From Euryarchaeota archaeon UBA86 (GTDB taxonomy: Archaea; Thermoplasmatota; Poseidoniia; Poseidoniales; Thalassarchaeaceae): a DNA stretch of 30,641 nucleotides. The position numbers and the translations under genes were made by a program. Numbering within the stretch: the first letter of the stretch is position 1; the number at the start of each line of letters is the position of its first letter. Of the stretch, positions 16,225-23,473 are shown in pieces. The notes below the pieces were generated by a model. The model did no database searches. It was not told the DNA's origin and saw only the letters and a list, made by a program, of their open reading frames with translations. The DNA is taken from assembly GCA_002503055.1 (NCBI GenBank), contig DAQX01000015.1, positions 1-30,641 of the forward strand, written 5' to 3'.

Positions 16225-18056
16225 GCTTTACCTTCCTTGACTAGGTCGTCTGCATCTAACAGTTCTTCCAACTCTTCGGGAATCGGAGGATAGGAGACAT
16301 AGTCTATTTCCATTGAGCCATCATCAGCCTGTCTAATCACACTGTTTACCTTTCCCCAGTGAGTGTGGTCTGACTCTGGGAAGTCATCTCTGGTATGGCC
16401 TCCACGACTCTCTTCTCTCCTGAAAGCAGCAAGAGCGCACATCCTGCTGACATCAATCATGGCACCCAACTCTAGGGCTTGATGCCATCCAGGATTGTAG
16501 ATTCGCCCTCCGCCAGGAGAGACTTCAGAGGCTCGTTGTTCGAGTTCATCCAAATCCCTCAGAGCATCTAGCAATAAGTCTCCATTACGAATGATGCCGG
16601 CTTTGATTTGCATCATCTCTCTGAGATCGCTAACCACCTTAGCCGGGTTCTCGCCCCCCTCTCGGTTAAGTGGGGCAAGAGTTTCTTCGATCACATCATC
16701 GATATCAGACTGGTCTATTCCCGCAAAGTAAGTCATTTGCTTGGCAGATTCGGCAGCCTTTTCGCCAGCGATTCTGCCGAATACAATAAGATCAGACAGA
16801 GAATTCCCGCCAAGTCTGTTCGCACCATGTAGCCCAGTAGCGACCTCTCCAGCTGCGAATAACCCAGGAACTGTAGTTTCCTGAGAGTAAGAATCAACCT
16901 TCACTCCACCCATGACATAGTGAGCAGTTGGTCCGACTTCCATTGGTTGCTTGGTGATATCGACAGCGGCAAGCTCCATGAACTGATGATACATACCTGG
17001 CAACTTCTTCTTGACTTCCTCTTCTGATCTCCATGAGATATCTAAGTACGCCCCTCCATGTTCGGATGCTCGTCCGGCATCACGCTCACTGTTAATGGCC
17101 TTAGCAACGACATCTCTAGTGAGCAATTCAGGTGGCCTTCGCTTGGTAGCAAGATCCCCTGCGATGACCTCTTCTACCCATGCCTGGGATTCCTCTTCTG
17201 TATCGGCGAACTCATCTGCATACATCTCAGGGATGTAGTTGAACATGAATCTCTTACCTTCGGAGTTGGTAAGCATACCTCCTTCTCCACGAACACCTTC
17301 GGTGACTAGAATTCCCTTGACCGAGGGAGGCCAAATCATTCCAGTCGGATGGAATTGAACAAATTCCATGTCACCCATTTCTGCTCCTGCCCAGTAGGCC
17401 AGAGCGTGCCCCTCGCCAGTGTATTCCCATGAGCCCGAGCAGACTTCCCAGCAGCGGGTGATTCCACCAGTAGCCAAAACTATCGATTTGGCCTTGAAAA
17501 TGTGTAATGCACCGTCATTTCGGTCGTAAGCGAAGCAGCCCGAAACACGACCGTCGGTGAGAAAAAGTCTTCTGACGGTGAATTCCATGAAGACATCCAT
17601 TCCCATGTGGATACCCTTCTGCTGTAGAGTCCGAATCAACTCTAGCCCAGTCGCGTCTCCGATGTGAGCGAGTCTAGGGTAAGTGTGTCCGCCGAAGTTT
17701 CGCTGACTGGTCAGTCCCTTCGGAGTTCTATCGAATACAGCACCCCACTGCTCCAGCTCACGAATTCTATCTGGAGCCTCCTGAGCATGGATTTGAGCCA
17801 TCCTCCAATCGCCTAGGTACTTGCCACCCTTCATAGTGTCACGAAAGTGAGTTTGCCAAGAGTCACGATGATCCTTGTTGGCTAGAGCAGCAGCGGCTCC
17901 TCCCTCGGCCATAACGGTGTGAGCCTTACCGAGCATCGACTTGCAGATCATAGCCACACTGACTCCCGCCGAACTAGCTTCTATTGCAGCCCTAAGTCCG
18001 GCACCGCCAGCTCCAATGATTACAACATCATGTTCGTGGGTAATCACATCAGCCAT
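16221..18056 (-). CDS. sdhA: Succinate dehydrogenase flavoprotein subunit
   Basis: This is the catalytic subunit of complex II, oxidising succinate to fumarate. The 611-residue protein begins MADVITHEHDVVIIGAGGAG with the dinucleotide-binding Gly motif. AHTVMAEGG contains the histidine (46) to which FAD is covalently attached in this family. Then come FGGHTYPRLAHIGD, VQFHPTGMIWPP, TEGVRGEGG with the active-site Arg region, and TAHYVMGGVKVD. The C-terminal helical domain ends with an acidic stretch. An ATG 33 bases further upstream (18089) is open, but I chose 18056 because its start overlaps the sdhC stop as TGATG and matches the usual family N-terminus. It is the central gene of sdhC-sdhA-sdhB. 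Confidence 0.95.
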   Translation of the reverse strand: MADVITHEHDVVIIGAGGAGLRAAIEASSAGVSVAMICKSMLGKAHTVMAEGGAAAALANKDHRDSWQTHFRDTMKGGKYLGDWRMAQIHAQEAPDRIRELEQWGAVFDRTPKGLTSQRNFGGHTYPRLAHIGDATGLELIRTLQQKGIHMGMDVFMEFTVRRLFLTDGRVSGCFAYDRNDGALHIFKAKSIVLATGGITRCWEVCSGSWEYTGEGHALAYWAGAEMGDMEFVQFHPTGMIWPPSVKGILVTEGVRGEGGMLTNSEGKRFMFNYIPEMYADEFADTEEESQAWVEEVIAGDLATKRRPPELLTRDVVAKAINSERDAGRASEHGGAYLDISWRSEEEVKKKLPGMYHQFMELAAVDITKQPMEVGPTAHYVMGGVKVDSYSQETTVPGLFAAGEVATGLHGANRLGGNSLSDLIVFGRIAGEKAAESAKQMTYFAGIDQSDIDDVIEETLAPLNREGGENPAKVVSDLREMMQIKAGIIRNGDLLLDALRDLDELEQRASEVSPGGGRIYNPGWHQALELGAMIDVSRMCALAAFRREESRGGHTRDDFPESDHTHWGKVNSVIRQADDGSMEIDYVSYPPIPEELEELLDADDLVKEGKA

Positions 18057-18931
18057 CACAGACCACCCCACAGGATGATGTCCGTCCAACCGAACATTGG
18101 ATCAGTGCATGCATAGATGTAGAAGTCAGTGAACATAACCCAGAATAAGCTGTAGAGGGCCCATTCCTTGTGCTTCTCGTTCAGGCTCGTAGAGAGTTTC
18201 CACAATCTATACTTGATTCTGCCAATAGGACTCCCCGTCCAGTTGTTTGAACCTCCTCCAATTACATGACGGAAAGCGTGGCATCCGAAAGTATACCCGG
18301 CCAACATCAGAACATTCACAAGCAGACAGATCGAACCGAAACTAATCCCGTATGCATCAACATCACCTTCGTGAAAGTTGACAGAAAGCCAGAAGTCCCA
18401 AGATAGAATTGGCAGGTAAATCAGCATGACATACATGAAGTAACGATGCAGATTCTGTACTAATAGAAGACCAGTCTCTCCGCTGTACTCATCCCATGGC
18501 TTGGAAACAGCGCACCCGGTCGGCTGCTGCATGAAGGCACGGTAGTACGCCTTGCGGTAATAGTAACAAGTAGCTCGGAATCCAGCCGGGAAAATTAGGA
18601 TGAACATTGCTGGCGACATCCAAGCCAACCACATAGGAACAAGGGAACCCATCGTACCTTCTCCAGGTATGATTAGAGGACTGAATAAAGGACTCAGAAC
18701 ATGACTTCCTTGACTCTCAATTGCCATTGTCTGGTGACCGGCACTTCTGCCGAATTCCTCGAAGTACCAGAAGTCGGATTCCATCATTCCACGCCATGTA
18801 GCGTAGGCTACCATGAATCCCAGATATGCCACCATGGCAGTGGGCCCTTTCCACCAAGCGTCCACTCTGTCGGTGGCAGCGAATCCCTTCTTCATCGGCA
18901 GCGGGAGTTTGATGCCCTCAGTCATCCGCAT
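18056..18931 (-). CDS. sdhC: Succinate dehydrogenase membrane anchor, large single-subunit type
   Basis: This 291-residue membrane protein has about five helices (30-46, 98-118, 160-180, 196-214, 256-274). It is not the small two-protein SdhC/SdhD anchor. It resembles the long anchor encoded beside sdhA and sdhB in actinobacterial sdh1-type operons, with the characteristic FPAGFRATCYYYRKAYYRAF (residues about 114-133). Histidines suited to haem b ligation are His162 (NLHRYFMY), His218 and His222 (GCHAFRH). It leads the operon and overlaps sdhA by one base. A second ATG lies two codons in. A TATA-like box 27 bp upstream suggests a leaderless message. The anchor role rests on position and pattern. 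Confidence 0.8.
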   Translation of the reverse strand: MRMTEGIKLPLPMKKGFAATDRVDAWWKGPTAMVAYLGFMVAYATWRGMMESDFWYFEEFGRSAGHQTMAIESQGSHVLSPLFSPLIIPGEGTMGSLVPMWLAWMSPAMFILIFPAGFRATCYYYRKAYYRAFMQQPTGCAVSKPWDEYSGETGLLLVQNLHRYFMYVMLIYLPILSWDFWLSVNFHEGDVDAYGISFGSICLLVNVLMLAGYTFGCHAFRHVIGGGSNNWTGSPIGRIKYRLWKLSTSLNEKHKEWALYSLFWVMFTDFYIYACTDPMFGWTDIILWGGL

Positions 18932-18957
18932 CCCCGATGCTCAACGGCATCGTTCTA

Positions 18958-18967
18958 CTTTCATAAG
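18958..18967 (-). promoter_or_regulatory. TATA-like element of the sdhCAB operon
   Basis: Read on the minus strand this is CTTATGAAAG, ending 27 bp before the sdhC ATG. At the usual archaeal spacing of about 25 bp, transcription would begin almost at the start codon, giving a leaderless message. That agrees with the absence of a well-spaced Shine-Dalgarno. Confidence 0.45.
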
Positions 18968-18975
18968 GGATTGCA

Positions 18976-18994
18976 TGAGTCCCTATGGGACTCA
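18976..18994. promoter_or_regulatory. Candidate operator upstream of sdhCAB
   Basis: TGAGTCCC-TAT-GGGACTCA is a perfect inverted repeat with 8-bp arms and a 3-nt spacer. It ends 8 bp upstream of the TATA-like box of the sdh operon. Symmetry, size and position fit a binding site for a dimeric regulator. The region is also 5' of the zinc-ribbon microprotein gene on the other strand, so it could serve both. Confidence 0.5.
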
Positions 18995-19037
18995 GAAGCA
19001 GGTGTAAGGTTGAAGGTATCTCGCTCATTCGAGGTTC

Positions 19038-19142
19038 ATGGTCGATGATATCGAATCCTCAATCTGCTACAACTGCGGCCATATGCCAGGGGCATGGCTA
19101 CCTGGTCTACCTTGCCCGGAATGTGGTGAGATACTAATCTAA
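19038..19142 (+). CDS. Zinc-ribbon microprotein
   Basis: This 34-residue open frame starts with ATG, encodes MVDDIESSICYNCGH, and ends in CPECGEILI before TAA. It has two CxxC knuckles (Cys10/Cys13 and Cys26/Cys29) spaced 12 residues apart, each followed by Gly (CGH, CGE), which is the classic rubredoxin/ribbon zinc knuckle. A GAGG lies three bases upstream, close for a ribosome-binding site. It sits between the divergent sdhC promoter and the convergent aldehyde dehydrogenase gene, whose stop it overlaps by 4 bp. Chance formation of two properly spaced knuckles in so short a frame is unlikely, but expression is unproven. Single-ribbon proteins of this size often bind RNA or larger protein partners. 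Confidence 0.6.
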   Translation: MVDDIESSICYNCGHMPGAWLPGLPCPECGEILI

Positions 19143-20785
19143 GCCAATCCCGCGTAGTCAGCATCAGCCTCTTCCATCTCAATTTCATCGACATCCATCT
19201 GAGCAAGTTGTAACTTACCAGAAAGTTCGTCATTCACAGCGTGCCAATACGAGTAAGCCTCAATGACCCAGATGCCAGACTCACGAGTTCCGTTACCGCT
19301 TCCCTTGACGCCGCCAAACGGAAGATGAGCCTCGGCCCCTGTGGTTGAGTTGTTGATTCCAGTCATTCCGGCCTTAATCCCGGTCTTATAGCGGTAAGCC
19401 TCGAGCCGGTCATTAGTGTAAATCGCCGATGAGAGACCGTACGGCGAAGCATTGGCTAGGTGTAGGGCATGGTCGAAGTCACGAGCCTTGACTATGGTAA
19501 CTGCAGGGCCAAAAATTTCCTCATGGAAGCATTCCATATCCTCAGTTACATCAACATAGACATGTGGCCACATGTAGACACCTTCACTAGCATCGCCATG
19601 AAAATTGTCAGGCTTGTTGTTGTTGGTGATACGACCTTCACCCCAGATCTTTGTAGCCCCACTATCTTCGCACATGTCGATTCCCTTGAGGAAGTCAACA
19701 GCGTACTTCTCCGATAGCATTGAGCCATACAGAACTCCATCATGACGCATTGAGTCACCTACTACTGTCGACTTTACCTTCTCCATGAAACGCTCCACGA
19801 ATTCATCGTAGATGTCCTCGTGGATAATCAGGTTACCGAGGCTCGTACAGCGCTGTCCAGCAGTTCCGAAACCTGCCCAGTATGCTCCCTCTACTGCGTT
19901 TTCCATGTTGGCTGAAGGCATAATAACAAGTGGGTTCTTCCCGCCCAACTCGAGTGAGGCGCTGACTAGATTCCGACCACAGGTTTCACCAATCATCTTG
20001 CCAACAGAGGTACTACCAGTAAACGAGATTTTGTCGACCATACCAAGATCAGCTGAGTCGACTAGATCTTGCCCCGCCCCGCTACCCTTGCCGTGGATGA
20101 GGTTGATGACTCCATTAGGGAGTCCTGCCTCATGCATAACGCGGGCTAGAGCGAATGAAAGTAAAGGAGAGTCCTGCGGGGATTTCCACACGCATGTGTT
20201 GCCGCACATGATGGCGGGGATCATCTTCCAGAAAGGAACCGCAGAGGGGAAGTTGCAAGCATTGATGATGCCACAAACGCCCAAAGGTCTACGATAGGTG
20301 AAGAGCTCCTTGTCAGGCAACTCTGAGTTGACAGTCTGCCCATACAATCGTCGGCCTTCTGACTGGAAGAACAAGCAAGTGTCGATAGCTTCCTGAATCT
20401 CCCCCCCGCACTCCTTCAGTGTCTTTCCTATCTCGCGTGCTTGGAGGCGCACAAGGTCGTCCTTACGCTCCATCAGTAAGCGCCCCATGTTTCCTATTAC
20501 CTGCCCGCGAGTAGGGGCAGGAGTCGCAGACCAACTAGGGAATGCTGCACGGGCGGCGGCAAGTGCATCATGAACATCAGATTTGGTAGATAGAGGAAAC
20601 TCACCTAGGCAATCATCCAGCCATGCTGGATTGATACTCTCGTAGGTTGCACCATCACTAGCAAGAGTCAGATTGCCGTTGATGATGTTGTATCCGCGAA
20701 CCTTGGGCGATTCATTCGGGTTGTTTGCTTCCATGTATTCGAAGCCGGTCTCTAGAACGTGTGTCATGGACCGCCGAATGGCCAT
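19139..20785 (-). CDS. NAD(P)-dependent aldehyde dehydrogenase
   Basis: This enzyme oxidises an aldehyde to the acid, or to an acyl derivative, with NAD(P). The 548-residue protein has the whole family signature: RRPLGVCGIINACNFPSAVP with oxyanion Asn178, the cofactor-binding WKSPQDSP, FTGSTSVGK, catalytic base Glu279 in LELGGKNP, and nucleophile Cys313 in GQRCTSLGN. EEIFGPAVTIV and PFGGVKGSGNGTRESG follow. The first 40 residues and the acidic C-terminal tail (EIEMEEADADY) are extensions beyond the core. The general pattern recalls semialdehyde dehydrogenases, but I cannot name the substrate. It is transcribed alone and is divergent from the Cdc48 gene. A start at the seventh codon (ATG) is also possible. 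Confidence 0.9.
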   Translation of the reverse strand: MAIRRSMTHVLETGFEYMEANNPNESPKVRGYNIINGNLTLASDGATYESINPAWLDDCLGEFPLSTKSDVHDALAAARAAFPSWSATPAPTRGQVIGNMGRLLMERKDDLVRLQAREIGKTLKECGGEIQEAIDTCLFFQSEGRRLYGQTVNSELPDKELFTYRRPLGVCGIINACNFPSAVPFWKMIPAIMCGNTCVWKSPQDSPLLSFALARVMHEAGLPNGVINLIHGKGSGAGQDLVDSADLGMVDKISFTGSTSVGKMIGETCGRNLVSASLELGGKNPLVIMPSANMENAVEGAYWAGFGTAGQRCTSLGNLIIHEDIYDEFVERFMEKVKSTVVGDSMRHDGVLYGSMLSEKYAVDFLKGIDMCEDSGATKIWGEGRITNNNKPDNFHGDASEGVYMWPHVYVDVTEDMECFHEEIFGPAVTIVKARDFDHALHLANASPYGLSSAIYTNDRLEAYRYKTGIKAGMTGINNSTTGAEAHLPFGGVKGSGNGTRESGIWVIEAYSYWHAVNDELSGKLQLAQMDVDEIEMEEADADYAGLA

Positions 20786-20909
20786 CTAGCAATGAATCCT
20801 ACTCATCCGGCCTCATCGTTCTGATAACCGTTTCAACCTCCGGGACACCTCTAGATTGGTAGGTTTAACTAGCCTGAGAGCACAAGGGTATCTGTTAGGG
20901 GGCGTAGAA

Positions 20910-23135
20910 GTGTCTGATGAAGTGAATGAATCTCTTACATTAAGGGTGGCTAAAGCCATACCAAGCGATGTAGGCCATGGCCGCGCTCGAGTACCATTTG
21001 ACAACGAATTGAACCTCAAGCCGGGCGACATCGTAGAAATCGCCGGCGAGCAGAAAACTGCAGCTATTGTTTGGCGCTGTAGGCCCGAGGATGCAAACCT
21101 CGGCGTAATCCGCATCGACGGAATCATCCGTAAGAATGCCGGAGTCAGTCTTGGAGATCGAGTCACAATTTCCAAGGTCGAGACCCAACCGTGTCAAAGA
21201 CTCGTGCTTAGCCCTGTGATGGCTAAGCAGCAGAAGGTCAGATTCGGACCTGGAATCGAGGGATTCGCTCGACGTGGTCTGAACAAGCGCCCAGTCGTCG
21301 CCGGAGACCGTATTTTCATTCCAGGAATGACACTCTTCGCAGAAGCACTCCCGTTCGCAATAGTCTCAACCAGTCCTAAGGGAATAGTCCAGGTTCTGCC
21401 CGATACCGAGATCGTCATCAAGGAGGAGGCTGTAGATGAAGAGGAATCCGGCCAGGTCCAGACAATTTCCTACGAAGACATTGGAGGAATAGGCGAACAG
21501 CTCCAGAAGGTAAGAGAGATGATTGAGCTTCCTCTCAAACACCCAATTCTGTTCAGACGCCTAGGAATCGATCCACCGAGGGGTGTACTGCTACATGGTC
21601 CACCAGGTACAGGAAAGACTCTGATTGCTAAGGCGGTTGCTTCAGAAACCAACGCCCACTTCACCTCAATTAATGGTCCAGAAATTATCTCGAAGTATTA
21701 TGGTGAGAGTGAGAAACAACTCAGGGAAATCTTCGACGAGGCTGCAGCGAATACTCCTGCAATCATCTTCATTGACGAGCTTGATAGTATCGCTCCGAAA
21801 AGAGAGGATGTATCTGGAGAAGTCGAGCGCCGGGTCGTGGCACAATTACTAACTCTTCTTGATGGAATGCAGGGCCGCGATAATGTGGTTGTAATTGGGG
21901 CCACAAATCGAAGGGACGCAATTGACCCCGCTCTACGCAGACCCGGGCGCTTTGACAGAGAGTTAGAGATTGGAGTTCCAGATAAGAACGGCCGTAAGGA
22001 AATCATCGATATTCATACTCGCGGTATGCCGATTAGTGACGATTTCGACATTGACTGGTTACTGGATAACTCATACGGCTTCGTAGGTGCTGATATATCT
22101 GCTCTGGTTAGGGAATCAGCGATGAAGGCACTGCGAAGATATCTGCCTGAAATAGATCTCGATGAGGAGCAGATTCCTCCAGAAGTTCTTGAGAAGATGG
22201 AAGTCAGAATGTCTGATTTCAGACAGGCAATCAAAGAAATCGAACCAAGCGCTCTGCGTGAAATATACCTAGAGGTTCCCGAGGTTTCGTGGGACCAAGT
22301 AGGTGGTCTTGATGAGGTTAAGGAGAGGCTCAAGGAAAGTATCGAGTGGCCCTTGACAAAGCCGGATGTTTTCGATCACTTTGGAATCAATCCTCCTCGT
22401 GGAATAGTTCTGTTTGGAGCGCCCGGAACTGGTAAGACGCTGATAGCTAAGGCGATTGCAAATGAGGCCAAGGCCAACTTCATCACAATCAAGGGCCCCG
22501 AACTCATTTCCAAGTGGGTCGGAGAATCTGAGAAGGCAGTTCGTGAAGTCTTCAAGAAGGCCAAGCAATCGAGTCCTTCGATTGTTTTCCTAGACGAGTT
22601 TGAGAGTATCGCAGGTATGCGAAGAGCGAGTGATGGCGCTGGCTCTGATGTCATGAACCGAGTGGTTAACCAGTTGCTAAGCAGTATGGATGGAGTTGAG
22701 AGCATGGAGGGCGTGATTGTAGTCGCTGCTACTAACAGACCTGAGATGATTGACCCTGCACTTCTGCGCAGCGGACGATTCGAGAGAGTTCTGCACATCC
22801 CTCCGCCGGACGCGAAGTCAATTCATGAGATTCTCAAGATTCATACAGATAAAATGCCGCTTGGTAAGTTCAAACTCTCTGACCTCGAATCTAAATTGCC
22901 GAATTATACTGGAGCAGACATAGAAGCAGTTTGCAGAGAAGCCGCTCTAATCGCGATGAGGGCCAACCGAAAGACAGTGTCGAAGAAGCACTTTGAGCAG
23001 GCAATCGAGCGCGTAAGGCCAACAGTCACCGATGAGATGATGCAGTACTATGATCGGATGGAGTCCATGCTAGTCAGCGGCTTGGAGTCGGTGCGTAGGA
23101 GCCCGGACGGCCTTTCCGGCATTGAATCGGTGTGA
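20910..23135 (+). CDS. cdc48: Cdc48/VAT (p97) AAA ATPase
   Basis: This hexameric unfoldase extracts and unfolds proteins, handing them to the proteasome or to membrane quality control. The N-terminal double-psi barrel and small barrel (SLTLRVAKAIPSDVGHGRARV onward) are followed by two AAA modules. D1 has GPPGTGKT (230-237 from this start) and FIDELDS. D2 has GAPGTGKT (503-510) and FLDEFES, where most relatives have an aliphatic residue for the Phe after DE. Arginine-finger regions RRPGRFDRE and LRSGRFERV are present. I chose GTG at 20910 (741 residues), with a purine-rich ggggg shortly upstream, because the N-terminus then matches family length; TTG at 20856 would add 18 residues. It leads a plus-strand run, overlapping the PRC gene by 4 bp. 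Confidence 0.95.
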   Translation: MSDEVNESLTLRVAKAIPSDVGHGRARVPFDNELNLKPGDIVEIAGEQKTAAIVWRCRPEDANLGVIRIDGIIRKNAGVSLGDRVTISKVETQPCQRLVLSPVMAKQQKVRFGPGIEGFARRGLNKRPVVAGDRIFIPGMTLFAEALPFAIVSTSPKGIVQVLPDTEIVIKEEAVDEEESGQVQTISYEDIGGIGEQLQKVREMIELPLKHPILFRRLGIDPPRGVLLHGPPGTGKTLIAKAVASETNAHFTSINGPEIISKYYGESEKQLREIFDEAAANTPAIIFIDELDSIAPKREDVSGEVERRVVAQLLTLLDGMQGRDNVVVIGATNRRDAIDPALRRPGRFDRELEIGVPDKNGRKEIIDIHTRGMPISDDFDIDWLLDNSYGFVGADISALVRESAMKALRRYLPEIDLDEEQIPPEVLEKMEVRMSDFRQAIKEIEPSALREIYLEVPEVSWDQVGGLDEVKERLKESIEWPLTKPDVFDHFGINPPRGIVLFGAPGTGKTLIAKAIANEAKANFITIKGPELISKWVGESEKAVREVFKKAKQSSPSIVFLDEFESIAGMRRASDGAGSDVMNRVVNQLLSSMDGVESMEGVIVVAATNRPEMIDPALLRSGRFERVLHIPPPDAKSIHEILKIHTDKMPLGKFKLSDLESKLPNYTGADIEAVCREAALIAMRANRKTVSKKHFEQAIERVRPTVTDEMMQYYDRMESMLVSGLESVRRSPDGLSGIESV

Positions 23136-23383
23136 GAGTTATGCCTACGACATTCGGTCGGGAAATCCTTGGGATGGATGTTCTTGATGAGTCGGGAGAT
23201 AAATTGGGTAACCTAGCTGACTTCAGATTGGACTCCGATTCTGGCGGAATCGTATCACTGATGGTCACTATCGAGACTGACATCGACCCAACACTTCTCC
23301 CATGGCCTACTGTTGATGGGCTCATATCAGTCCCCGTTGAAGAGGTATCAGGGGTTGGAACTAGCATCCAATTGGCCCGATGA
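23132..23383 (+). CDS. PRC-barrel domain protein
   Basis: This is a single small beta-barrel domain: REILGMDVLDESGDKLGNLADFRLD, then GGIVSLMVTIETD and VDGLISVPVEEVSGVGTSIQL, the classic PRC-barrel order. At 83 residues nothing else is present. In archaea such proteins are common and mostly uncharacterised; related domains act in ribosome maturation and membrane complexes. It begins with GTG inside the Cdc48 stop (gtga), with an ATG three codons in as the alternative, so it is translationally coupled to Cdc48. The tight coupling suggests an adaptor or partner of the ATPase, which is inference. A 90 bp gap containing a palindrome follows. Confidence 0.85.
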   Translation: MRVMPTTFGREILGMDVLDESGDKLGNLADFRLDSDSGGIVSLMVTIETDIDPTLLPWPTVDGLISVPVEEVSGVGTSIQLAR

Positions 23384-23445
23384 GTCTGATGCAGCCCCCG
23401 TTCATGGCCACATAATGGTCTTAAGACGAAGTTTGGGCTCGTTGA

Positions 23446-23462
23446 CCGTTCCTACGGAACGG
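23446..23462. promoter_or_regulatory. Inverted repeat before the DUF4350-DUF58 genes
   Basis: CCGTTCC-TAC-GGAACGG has perfect 7-bp arms and a 3-nt spacer, the same design as the site before sdhC, and ends 11 bp before the ATG of the DUF4350-like gene. The distal arm overlaps its GGAGG ribosome-binding site (23461-23465). As RNA, the stem would hide that site, so either protein binding or translational control is possible. Confidence 0.45.
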
Positions 23463-23473
23463 AGGCTCCCAGT

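Noticed and set aside
20856..20909. TTG start for Cdc48
   Set aside because: It adds 18 residues absent from the usual Cdc48 N-terminus and covers a likely promoter/leader; GTG at 20910 fits better.
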